Source: GCA-2746795 sp964643965 (lineage in GTDB: Bacteria > Chloroflexota > Anaerolineae > Promineifilales > Promineifilaceae). From it: DNA of 28,854 bases. The translations under genes and the position numbers were made by a program. Location: assembly GCA_964643965.1 (NCBI GenBank), contig CAZXVH010000068.1, forward strand, positions 1-28,854, read 5' to 3'. The notes under the pieces are model-generated. The model was given only the letters and a program-made list of their open reading frames with translations. It was not told where the DNA came from and made no database searches. This document shows positions 16,332 to 24,219 of the stretch, piece after piece (the stretch's first letter is position 1; every line of letters starts with the position of its first letter).

Positions 16332-17693
16332 ATGGTGTTAAAAGATAGTTCCGTAAAATCAACTTTAAGCATTTTAGCGCTGCTAAGTGTGACGCTGACG
16401 ATTATGCTTATGTTTCAACCCACTCATGCCAACCCGGATGATGTGGTTGAGGTTACAAACGAGTGGAATGGCCATACGCAGATTTCTAATTCAGAATATG
16501 GCGCCCGCAAACCGGTGATTCGTTTTTCGCCGGTAAGTAATCGCGCTTTGTTGATATATGATCAATGGAACAGCATCGGCGGGAATAAAGACCCTTATTA
16601 TGCGCTTTCTAGCGACGGCGGCGCTTCCTGGTCTGCCGGACAATCTGTGGCGGTCACGGCCGTTGGCTCTTCTGATCAGGCGGTGGGACTTTTAGACTAT
16701 CAAGACGCCGGCTTTGCCTTCTGGGTGGAAAACTCTCCCGGCATCGCCAGCACCCTCGTTTTTTCCCGGAAACCGCTGGGCAATGCCTGGACCAGTCCGA
16801 CCAGCATTAAAACGGTTCCCATTAATGACGGGTTACTGATGGATCCCAATGCGACGGTGAGCAGCGACAATACGGTACACCTGGTCTGGACGTTCCAAGA
16901 CATGACGGCCGCCGGTCAGTATCGAACTAATATCTATTATGCTGCCAGACCACAAGGTGGCCCGTGGAGCAGCCCGGTGCGCATCAATAATACGCTCGCT
17001 CCCTCCCGTGAACCGGCCATTGCCGTGGCGCCGGATGGCAAACTGCACATTGTGTGGGAAGAAGCTGTCGACCAGTTGAAAACGGAAATTCGCTACAGCG
17101 TGGGCGCTATCTCCGGTGGCAATTTTGTACCAGACCCCAACTGGAATTACATTAAATTATCTCCAGAAGGGATCACGCAAGCGACGCTGCCGTTGATTAG
17201 CATTTCCAATAATAAAGTACAAATTGCTTATACCAATTTACGGGCGTTGGAGCAGCAAAATATCTATTTTGCTTCTTGTACGCTGCCTTGCAGCGGCTTC
17301 AACAAAGATCGTTTTGCTTCTGTTATCAGTTATGTCAGCGTGAATGGCAGCGATCCCTTTGATCTGGTGGCAGATATGGCTTATTGGAGCGCCCGGAATT
17401 CTACATTTATTTATTTTCATGGCGCTGAAAATTTAAATGCTAACGAAAATATTCTGGGGGTCGGCTCTTGCTCTGGCTGGAGCGGCGCGGCGATTGACCA
17501 GGTGATAGATCCGGATTATACCGATCCTTATCGAGCCATTGAACCGAGTATTACCATTAAAGGTAATACCATTCTTTTGGCGTATAACCGGATTGTGAGT
17601 ATCGGCGGTAAATTTAATCATCAGGTGTATGTGACGAAAAGCGAAATTAAATGTGATAATTTCGTTTTTCTACCGGCTATCTTGAAAAAATAG
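16332..17693 (+). CDS. Secreted beta-propeller (sialidase/BNR-like) protein with FLPAILKK tail
   Basis: This 453-residue protein has a signal peptide (hydrophobic segment about 13-29, cleavage likely after THA at 34). It shows repeated blades of the type YYALSSDGGASWSAGQSV, VHLVWTFQD and KLHIVWEEA, which resemble Asp-box/BNR propellers such as sialidases. No catalytic residues can be assigned, so binding rather than hydrolysis is possible. The C-terminus reads CDNFVFLPAILKK. Endings of the YLPLV/FLPAI type recur on secreted Chloroflexota proteins and may be a sorting or anchoring signal. AGGAG lies just before the ATG. It sits between two pseudopilin genes on the same strand, so it may be displayed with them. 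Confidence 0.7.
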   Translation: MVLKDSSVKSTLSILALLSVTLTIMLMFQPTHANPDDVVEVTNEWNGHTQISNSEYGARKPVIRFSPVSNRALLIYDQWNSIGGNKDPYYALSSDGGASWSAGQSVAVTAVGSSDQAVGLLDYQDAGFAFWVENSPGIASTLVFSRKPLGNAWTSPTSIKTVPINDGLLMDPNATVSSDNTVHLVWTFQDMTAAGQYRTNIYYAARPQGGPWSSPVRINNTLAPSREPAIAVAPDGKLHIVWEEAVDQLKTEIRYSVGAISGGNFVPDPNWNYIKLSPEGITQATLPLISISNNKVQIAYTNLRALEQQNIYFASCTLPCSGFNKDRFASVISYVSVNGSDPFDLVADMAYWSARNSTFIYFHGAENLNANENILGVGSCSGWSGAAIDQVIDPDYTDPYRAIEPSITIKGNTILLAYNRIVSIGGKFNHQVYVTKSEIKCDNFVFLPAILKK

Positions 17694-17710
17694 GCGTCTA
17701 TAGAGTGTAG

Positions 17711-17752
17711 CCTGAGCTTGTCGAAGGTGGAACCCGGTTTCGACAGGCTCAA
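17711..17752. repeat. Inverted pair of TGAGC(C/T)TGTCGAA repeats
   Basis: TGAGCTTGTCGAA (17713-17725) and its near-complement TTCGACAGGCTCA (17739-17751) can form a hairpin with one G-U pair. It follows the propeller gene and could end its transcript. The element is the same as that at 12220-12236 and belongs to a REP-like family seen in many bacteria. Confidence 0.65.
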
Positions 17753-17790
17753 CTCTCGCCTTGATTCTATCGTTACAGAAATGGTTGATT

Positions 17791-18435
17791 ATGACAAAAG
17801 TTGAGTGGATTTTAGGGGGCGTGTTGGTGATGCTGCTGATTGTGGTGGCCGGATTGGCTATCTCTTTGTGGATACGGCCGAATGCAGCCCCAGGACTGAC
17901 GGCGCAAACGGCCGTTATCGCACCCACCCCTGTCTATGAAGGCCAAACGGCCATGGTCGCCGCCATTGTTGCTAAAGAAAAAGCACAAACCTGGCAGCCT
18001 GACGCCGTTTTATACCGGGCTTCCGCCACCTGGCTGCAAAGCAACGATATAGAAGCGCTCAACAGCGGCGCGTCCGCCTGGGATTTTACCTTCTACTCGC
18101 CGGCCGCCCGCACCATTGCCTCCACCAGTGTGGCCGACAATGTGCCCAATGCCATCGTGGCCGGACAGAATGAGGTGGCGCTGAACCCGCTGGATATCGT
18201 CGGCGGCTGGAAGATAGATAGCGCCGAAGCAGTGCGTATTTTAATGGAACAAGGCGGCCGTGAGTTTGCCGCCCGTGAAGGAGTGACAGCGATGGTGATG
18301 ACGATGACCACAGACAATGGCAACGGCCGTTTAGAATGGCTCGTCGGTCTCTTTTCCCCTCAAAATGACAACTCCCTCACCGTGCGCCTGGACGCCACGT
18401 CTGGCGATGTCATTGAACTTATCCAAACACCTTAA
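17791..18435 (+). CDS. Single-pass membrane protein of unknown function
   Basis: From the ATG at 17791 this is a 214-residue protein; a TTG at 17761 would add ten residues but lies in the repeat-derived leader. Residues 6-28 form one membrane segment (WILGGVLVMLLIVVAGLAISLWI) with the rest outside by charge. The outer part has ASAWDFTFYSPAARTIAS and a C-terminal half LEWLVGLFSPQNDNSLTVRLDATSGDVIEL. That C-terminal half resembles PepSY-like domains, which bind or inhibit peptidases, but the match is loose. It lies 37 bases before the second TadE-like gene and is probably co-transcribed with it. Confidence 0.6.
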   Translation: MTKVEWILGGVLVMLLIVVAGLAISLWIRPNAAPGLTAQTAVIAPTPVYEGQTAMVAAIVAKEKAQTWQPDAVLYRASATWLQSNDIEALNSGASAWDFTFYSPAARTIASTSVADNVPNAIVAGQNEVALNPLDIVGGWKIDSAEAVRILMEQGGREFAAREGVTAMVMTMTTDNGNGRLEWLVGLFSPQNDNSLTVRLDATSGDVIELIQTP

Positions 18436-18472
18436 CTTATAGTTGCTCCTGAGAGCCTTAGCGGTGAAACCT

Positions 18473-19741
18473 ATGTTTATTGCAAAGAACACTTCAAAAA
18501 AATCAAGCCGGGGCCAAAGCCTGGTAGAAGTCGCCCTCATCATGCCCATCCTGCTCATGATCCTGGCCAGCATGGTGGAAGTGTCCAACATCCTCATCAC
18601 CAAAAATCGGGTAGAAACGGCCGCCCGCGCCGCCGCCCGCCACGCCTCCAATGGCGGCGACGACACTTACATCGTCGTCCTGAACTCCGTCACCCAAACG
18701 CTGGACCTGAGCGAAGGGCTGTGGGATATCTGGACCATCGAAGCCCATACCAACGACAGTGGCGACGGCTTTGCCAATGGCGATTGGGTCGTCAACCATA
18801 TCTACGGCATCAGCCAAACCAACAGCTTCACCCAAGTATCCTCTCGAATCGCGGAGGATTGTGTTTCAGATTGCATCTCCACCATCCTTATTGGGCAGCT
18901 GCAAAAGGATGAGCAGGGCAACCAAAATAATATCATCGCCGCCGATCTGGATATTGTGGGCGTCTTCATCATCCATGACATTCAATCGATATTGGGCCTC
19001 AATGCCGTGCCGGCTTACCAGGGCTTTTCATCTGTAGAAGGCTTGGGCGTCATGCGCACCGCCGCTTTGTCTGTGGTGGATACCACCGAAGGCTGCACCG
19101 TAGTCTTTCCCTTTGGCGTGTCAAACGGCAGTCGCTCCGTGGAGCAGGCAGAATACGATTCCTTCAAAACACAAATGACCTATCCCGCCACGCCTCCCAG
19201 CTACTTTAGCTTCTCTTACCACAATCCGGGCGTACCCATTGCCCAGGCCACAGATGGCGACATCCACCGTTTTTCCTTTGAATATGCTGAAGCTGCCTGG
19301 CTGCGCTGGAATCAAAAATTGGAGCAAACCAATGGTAATTTGGCCGCCAGCCTGGCCTGGCCGGGGAATTCCTTTGAATACGGCGACTGTAGGACCCAGG
19401 GCTGCACCCTCATCAACCCGGCGCTGCCTGGTTTTTGGGGCTTTGCCGAAGCCGGCGACATGGATGACAGAGCGCTGCATATCAATGATCGCGTAACGGC
19501 AAACCTGGGCGGCTCCATCAGCGGCGTCACCGCCCAGCTAAATAATCATATCAACAACAACCGCGCCATACGCCTGCCCATGTCGGACAGTTTTGCTTTG
19601 GGCTACCCCCCCCTGTCCGACGGTACCCCCTATTACACTGTTCGGGAATTTGCCGTCTTTCGTATTCGCGGCTACAGCACCAGCAACAATTGGATACTGT
19701 TAGAGTTTGTCAGAAAGGACACCTCTTGCGGAAATGAGTAA
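18473..19741 (+). CDS. TadE-like pseudopilin with long C-terminal region
   Basis: This 422-residue protein starts from the ATG at 18473; GTG at 18464 and TTG at 18443 are possible earlier starts. The class III signal SSRG|QSLVEVALIMPILLMILAS has Gly14 at -1 and Glu at +5. It is followed by the TadE hallmark KNRVETAARAAARHAS. The region after residue 80 is much longer than usual for TadE. It contains several Cys that could form disulfides (EDCVSDC, GDCRTQGC) and no domain I recognise. TadE proteins are minor pilins processed by the prepilin peptidase and needed for Flp fibre assembly. The prepilin peptidase is not encoded here. Confidence 0.8.
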   Translation: MFIAKNTSKKSSRGQSLVEVALIMPILLMILASMVEVSNILITKNRVETAARAAARHASNGGDDTYIVVLNSVTQTLDLSEGLWDIWTIEAHTNDSGDGFANGDWVVNHIYGISQTNSFTQVSSRIAEDCVSDCISTILIGQLQKDEQGNQNNIIAADLDIVGVFIIHDIQSILGLNAVPAYQGFSSVEGLGVMRTAALSVVDTTEGCTVVFPFGVSNGSRSVEQAEYDSFKTQMTYPATPPSYFSFSYHNPGVPIAQATDGDIHRFSFEYAEAAWLRWNQKLEQTNGNLAASLAWPGNSFEYGDCRTQGCTLINPALPGFWGFAEAGDMDDRALHINDRVTANLGGSISGVTAQLNNHINNNRAIRLPMSDSFALGYPPLSDGTPYYTVREFAVFRIRGYSTSNNWILLEFVRKDTSCGNE

Positions 19742-19828
19742 AGTGGAGATTGGGGATTTGGAATTAACGCATCGATCCCTGTTACGTAAGATTTGAACCA
19801 ATCTGGAAGCTACACGATAAGGTTAATT

Positions 19829-21700
19829 ATGATACGCAATAACAATCAGAATACAGGCAAAAATGGTAAAGGTGAAGGGGGCCAAAGCATGGTCATTGTG
19901 GCCCTGCTGATGGTGGGCTTGCTGGGCTTTGTGGGCCTGGCGGTAGACGTTGGCCTGGTATTTGCCCGCTCGGCGGAGCTAAATAAAGCGGTAGACGCCG
20001 CCGCCCTGGCCTCGGTGACAGAGGTGATCGAAACCGCCAACTTGCAGTTGGCGGAAGAAAAAACAGCCCAGTTCCTGAACAGCAATCTGCCGGCAGACTC
20101 CTCGCTGGCTACCGCCACCAATCCGGCCGTAGTCACCTTTGAACGAAGCGCTGAAATCAGTATTCTGGGAGAGGTGCAGTATACCGTCACCGCCACCTGG
20201 CCCGTGGATCTTTATTTCCTCAGGCTGATTGGTCAAGAAACGTTTCAGCTGACCAGTTCGGCCACGGCCGCCTACTTCCCCATCACCGATATCTACGCCA
20301 GCCGGCGCGTCGATGGCGCTCTGTCCACCTCGAACCAGGCGGTTTTTGGCCCCAACAGTTGCAGCAGCATGGGCGACCCGTATTCGCCCCTCAATCCAAG
20401 TTGGAGCCCTGCTGACCAAAGCGCTAAATTTAATGGCTTATATTCTTATGGCTATCGCATTTTGATCCCCGGTGATTACATGAACCGGCATGATGTGGTG
20501 CGCGTGGAACTGTTTGACCCCGATTCTATCAACCAGCTTAATAATAACGGCACCAACAGTTTTAGAGCGGCCGTCGCCCACACCAATCCCTGGATCGACA
20601 GTGGGCGACCCCCGGTGGAAAACTTATCTTGTTCGGCTGGGAATTTTGATCCCTGCCTGATCGATACCGGAGAGGATGCGTTGGGGCTGCCTCTCGATTC
20701 AGTCAATCTGTGGTGGTTTGTGCGGATTGATGAAAATCGTACGGGAAATGGTTCCGGCGGCGGTTGTGGCGGAGATTCGTACAATCCGCGCAACAATACC
20801 CAAACCCGCTATGAACTCTCCTATTTTGCCCAAAATAATGATGGCTCCATTGTGCAAATTCCACTCTCGCGCTACACCGGGCAGGTGGGCGATATCGCAG
20901 CGGGTGGTACCCGGGATACGGGCAACCATCTGACCGACATGCGTTGGGTTTCCCCCGGCGGGCAAGAAATATATGATCAACCGGCGCCGGTGCCGGCCGA
21001 ATTTGGCAGCTTTGAAATTGATTTACGCAATGACGTACCCAATATTCTGAAGGACTCACAAGATGGCCGTATGTATATTTATCTGGATGTAACGGCCGTT
21101 TCCGGCGCTTCTGAAAATGGTTTTGAAATCTGGGCCGGGCCGCCCGATTATGTGGACTCTATTTCCAGCGACGTCAACACCCGCAATGTGCAGATCATCA
21201 ACAACCCCAGTTCTCACAGCTCCGATGGCGTCTCTGTCTTTGGCATAGGCAACCTGCCCATGAACTCTAACTACCCCAATTTCGTAGATATCCCTCTGAT
21301 TTACGTGCCCCCGGAGTATACTGGCAAAGATATATTGGTGACGCTGTTCGACAGTGACTCCGGAGCCAGCCCGCCTATCACCTTCTACTATGACAGCCTG
21401 TCCATCGCGGATTGGAGCCTGGTCTTTGGCAACAACCCCAGCACCCACCCGGATCGCACTCCGGATTATAATACCAGCGGCCGCTGCGTCATTGGCAACT
21501 GCAATAACCGGTGGGTCATACCCCCTTACAAACTACCTGTGCCCACCTATGACGCTGCCGCCTGCGCCGCCAACCCCGGCGACCAAAGTGTGTGTACCCC
21601 CTTCTTTGGCGGCCGTCTGACCGCCCGCTACCGTGGTGGTAATCACGACACCTATGGCTGGTCGGTACGGTTGTCTGCGCCGCCTTATCTGGTGAAGTAA
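19829..21700 (+). CDS. TadG-like pilus protein
   Basis: From the ATG at 19829 (AAGG upstream) this is a 623-residue protein. The N-terminus GEGG|QSMVIVALLMVGLLGFVGLAVDVGLVFARSAELNKAVDAAALA is typical of TadG: Glu at +5 is replaced by Ile, then GLAVD and a quinone-free AADAAALA-like helix. The large ectodomain (residues 90-623) is rich in Asn, Asp and Pro, with several Cys, and has blocks like HDVVRVELFDPDS and VDIPLIYVPPEYTGKDILVTLFDSDSG. These look like beta-sandwich domains but have no clear family. TadG is thought to link the pilus to the cell wall or envelope. It sits between the second TadE and the Flp-fusion gene. Confidence 0.82.
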   Translation: MIRNNNQNTGKNGKGEGGQSMVIVALLMVGLLGFVGLAVDVGLVFARSAELNKAVDAAALASVTEVIETANLQLAEEKTAQFLNSNLPADSSLATATNPAVVTFERSAEISILGEVQYTVTATWPVDLYFLRLIGQETFQLTSSATAAYFPITDIYASRRVDGALSTSNQAVFGPNSCSSMGDPYSPLNPSWSPADQSAKFNGLYSYGYRILIPGDYMNRHDVVRVELFDPDSINQLNNNGTNSFRAAVAHTNPWIDSGRPPVENLSCSAGNFDPCLIDTGEDALGLPLDSVNLWWFVRIDENRTGNGSGGGCGGDSYNPRNNTQTRYELSYFAQNNDGSIVQIPLSRYTGQVGDIAAGGTRDTGNHLTDMRWVSPGGQEIYDQPAPVPAEFGSFEIDLRNDVPNILKDSQDGRMYIYLDVTAVSGASENGFEIWAGPPDYVDSISSDVNTRNVQIINNPSSHSSDGVSVFGIGNLPMNSNYPNFVDIPLIYVPPEYTGKDILVTLFDSDSGASPPITFYYDSLSIADWSLVFGNNPSTHPDRTPDYNTSGRCVIGNCNNRWVIPPYKLPVPTYDAAACAANPGDQSVCTPFFGGRLTARYRGGNHDTYGWSVRLSAPPYLVK

Positions 21701-21850
21701 ACGAGGTTCAGGACAAATGGGGTATGTACGCCTCAAGTAGAAGCTGTTTATACTGGTATAAAGTCATCGTTCGCGTTTAACCTGGCGCGATTTCACTCTC
21801 AGAAACCGCCACCTTATTGACGAACCGTTTCAGCAAAGGCAAATGTTCTT

Positions 21851-23917
21851 ATGAATACAAAAGAGCCATCTTCAGGTAAAAAGAATTCGGAAAGAGGCCA
21901 GGGGCTAACCGAGTATGCTCTCATTCTCACGATAGCGGGCATCATTGTCATCGGCATTATTTCTTTGTTGCGCCCTCAAATCAGCGATGTGTTCTCGCGC
22001 TTCGTGCGCCAGGCGCCGGTGGCGCCGCCGGCGCTGCTGGCCTACACGCCGCCGCCCACCCTGACGCCGACGCCGCCGCCCGATCCCACTGTTTGCCGCA
22101 CCCTTTCAATTAGCGTCAGTCCGGCCGGTGGCGGCACATGGGAGCAATCCCCGCCGCCTAACTGCGACACCGACAAATATAATAACAACACGGTAGTCAC
22201 CCTGACTGCCTTGCCTGCCAGCGGCTACCAATTTGGTAGTTGGAGCGGTGGAGCCTCGGGCAACAATGCTGTGGTGATGTTGACCATGAACGAGAACAAG
22301 AGCGTGACGGCCACCTTCAGCCGTTTTTGTTACGAGCTGGCCATGGTGGTGGCCCCCACTAACGCCGGTACCATCAACCCCTCGCCCGCAGCCAACTGCG
22401 GCGTCAATAAGTACACGGAAGGCACCGTTGTCACTGTTACCACCTTACCCGGCGTCGGTTATCAATTCAATAATTGGAGCGATGACGCTTCCGGTACAAA
22501 TCTGTCGGCCACGGTGACCATGGACAGCAACAAGCGGGTGACAGCCAATTACAGCCTGCGCTGTTATACCCTGACAACGGCGGCTGTGCCTGCCGCCGGG
22601 GGTACTATCAACCCCGATCCCGGGCCGGATTGCGTGGGCAACAGCTATACTCACGGCTCACAGGTGCTGCTGTCTAACTCTCCAGCCAGCGGTTATCTGT
22701 TTGCTAACTGGAGCGGTGACGTGGGCGGCACCACGGCCACGGTGTTGGTGACGATGAACGAGAACAAGAATGTGACGGCTAATTTCAGCCAGACTTGTTA
22801 CACCTTGACAACGGCCGTTTCCCCCGCCAATAGTGGGACCATCACCCCTTCTTCACCGCCCAACTGCGGCAGCACCCAGTATACGGCCGGCACAGTTGTC
22901 ACCCTGTCTGCGGCTCCGGCCGGCAGCGGCTATCAATTCAGCAATTGGAGCGGCGACGCCTCAGGCACGATACCGACTGCCCCCATCACCATGAACGGGA
23001 ACAGGAGTGTGACGGCCAATTTCAGCCAGGTATGTTACACGGTGACAACGGCCGTTGCCCCCAACAACAGCGGTACAGTCAATAGAACCCCGCCGCCCAA
23101 CTGTGGCGTCGACCGCTACATGGCCGGCACGACAATAACCTTTGCCGCCATCCCCAGCACTGGCTACCAGTTCAACAATTGGAGCGGCAGCGCCACCGGC
23201 AGCGCTTCTCCCGTATCGCTGATGGTGGATGGCGACAAAGCAGTGACGGCCAATTTCAGCCAGGCGTGTTTTACCTTGACAACGGCCGTTTCCCCCAACG
23301 GCGGCGGCACAGTCAACAGAACGCCCGCGCCCAACTGCAACAGTACACAATATAATGCGGGTACGGTCGTCACCCTGTCGCCAGCGCCGGCCAACGGCTA
23401 CAATTTTGCCAATTGGAGCGGCGATGTCACCGGCGCAACCACACCGGCCACGGTGACGATGAACGGCGACCGGAGTGTGACGGCCAATTTCAGCCAATCC
23501 TGCTTGACGCCGGTAATGGCCATTTCCTCCTCCAACGAAAACGGCTCTTTAGGGCCGGCCAACGCCATTGATGGCGATCCCAACACCCGTTGGTCTAGCT
23601 GGCAAAGGAACGCCAGTGACCCGATTAACGACAATCAATGGATTTACGTCGATTTAGGCAGCCGCTACAATGTCAACCGCGTCGTCCTACATTGGGAAAG
23701 AGCTTATGGTCGTGATTACGATGTCCAGGTCTCTGATGATTCCAACGACTGGACAACCATTAGAAGCATCACCAACGGCAGCGGCGGCACAGTCGATCTC
23801 ACCGGCTTAAACGGCGACGGCCGTTATGTGCGCATGAGAGGTATCCGTAGAGGCACCCAGTGGGGCTATTCCCTGTGGGAATTTGAGGTATGCGGCACGC
23901 CCAACGCCCAACCTTGA
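21851..23917 (+). CDS. Flp-type pilin fused to six InlB-like repeats and a discoidin domain
   Basis: This is a 688-residue protein. Residues 1-45 form a Flp pilin module: SERG|QGLTEYALILTIAGIIVIG has Gly at -1, Glu at +5 and Tyr at +6, the exact Flp pattern. Normal Flp subunits are only 50-80 residues. Here a Pro-rich linker (58-80) leads to six repeats of about 78 residues (82-550). Each starts with a C(Y/F)TLTTAVSP-like strand, has a second Cys in a PNC motif, then GYxFxNWSGD and ends RSVTANFSQ. These match the bacterial repeat related to InlB B-repeats. Residues 551-685 form an F5/8 type C (discoidin) domain (NAIDGDPNTRWSSW, WIYVDLGSRYNVNRVVLHWE), usually a glycan or cell-surface binder. 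The likely role is an adhesive tip or decorated fibre subunit. Confidence 0.87.
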   Translation: MNTKEPSSGKKNSERGQGLTEYALILTIAGIIVIGIISLLRPQISDVFSRFVRQAPVAPPALLAYTPPPTLTPTPPPDPTVCRTLSISVSPAGGGTWEQSPPPNCDTDKYNNNTVVTLTALPASGYQFGSWSGGASGNNAVVMLTMNENKSVTATFSRFCYELAMVVAPTNAGTINPSPAANCGVNKYTEGTVVTVTTLPGVGYQFNNWSDDASGTNLSATVTMDSNKRVTANYSLRCYTLTTAAVPAAGGTINPDPGPDCVGNSYTHGSQVLLSNSPASGYLFANWSGDVGGTTATVLVTMNENKNVTANFSQTCYTLTTAVSPANSGTITPSSPPNCGSTQYTAGTVVTLSAAPAGSGYQFSNWSGDASGTIPTAPITMNGNRSVTANFSQVCYTVTTAVAPNNSGTVNRTPPPNCGVDRYMAGTTITFAAIPSTGYQFNNWSGSATGSASPVSLMVDGDKAVTANFSQACFTLTTAVSPNGGGTVNRTPAPNCNSTQYNAGTVVTLSPAPANGYNFANWSGDVTGATTPATVTMNGDRSVTANFSQSCLTPVMAISSSNENGSLGPANAIDGDPNTRWSSWQRNASDPINDNQWIYVDLGSRYNVNRVVLHWERAYGRDYDVQVSDDSNDWTTIRSITNGSGGTVDLTGLNGDGRYVRMRGIRRGTQWGYSLWEFEVCGTPNAQP
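22094..23500 (+). repeat. Six tandem coding repeats of about 234 bp
   Basis: These encode the six Cys-pair repeats of the Flp fusion protein. The last three or four are most alike at DNA level: ACAACGGCCGTT(T/G)CCCCC and GTGACGGCCAATTTCAGCC recur in each. This points to recent expansion or gene conversion, and the copy number may differ between strains. Confidence 0.8.
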
Positions 23918-24093
23918 TTGACGCCAATTTTAATATCAATACCGACAGCTTCACATACCGGGACGATGCCTTCCGCGGTACAGCCCGGCCGAACTATGCA
24001 GATGGCAGGCGGGACGCCAATAATGGCTACAACAACAGCGGTGGCCCTCTGGCTTCGGGTTCTCATACCCACCATTGGCGGCTACAAAAATAA
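23911..24093 (+). pseudogene. Remnant of a secreted-protein domain after the pilin gene
   Basis: Just after the pilin stop, in a different frame, is a coding-like stretch reading TLIDANFNINTDSFTYRDDAFRGTARPNYADG and ending WRLQK at TAA. FxYxDDxFRGT-x-P-x-YA is familiar as the opening strand of LamG/concanavalin-like domains in Chloroflexota surface proteins. It has no start codon of its own that fits and is too short for the domain. It may be a frameshifted extra domain of the pilin or the rest of a deleted gene. Confidence 0.4.
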
Positions 24094-24111
24094 GAAAACT
24101 GAATTACGTTT

Positions 24112-24144
24112 AGAAGTTCAACTTCTCTGAGAAGTTGAACTTCT
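24112..24144. repeat. 33-bp perfect palindrome
   Basis: Two 16-base arms (AGAAGTTCAACTTCTC and its complement) surround one T. Each arm is itself palindromic (AGAAGTT-C-AACTTCT), so AGAAGTT or its complement appears four times. It lies between the pilin locus and the terminator at 24151. Confidence 0.75.
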
Positions 24145-24150
24145 GGATGC

Positions 24151-24183
24151 AAAAGAGGTGGCTTTGTCGGCCACCTCTTTTTT
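24151..24183. terminator. Rho-independent terminator, bidirectional
   Basis: A 12-bp stem (AAAAGAGGTGGC / GCCACCTCTTTT) with a 7-nt loop and a T-run on the plus side, and T-rich on the minus side through the A-run. It ends the pilin transcript and probably also the convergent glycoside-hydrolase-like transcript. Confidence 0.85.
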
Positions 24184-24192
24184 GTGTGTACC

Positions 24193-24217
24193 ACGAATTT
24201 GAGAAAGGAACGAATTC
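24193..24217. repeat. 25-bp direct repeat, left copy
   Basis: Identical over 25 bases (from ACGAATTTGAG to AACGAATTC) to 26010-26034. The two copies bracket the glycoside-hydrolase-like gene. This copy is only part of the larger inverted-repeat structure seen on the right. Confidence 0.75.
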
Positions 24218-24219
24218 CG

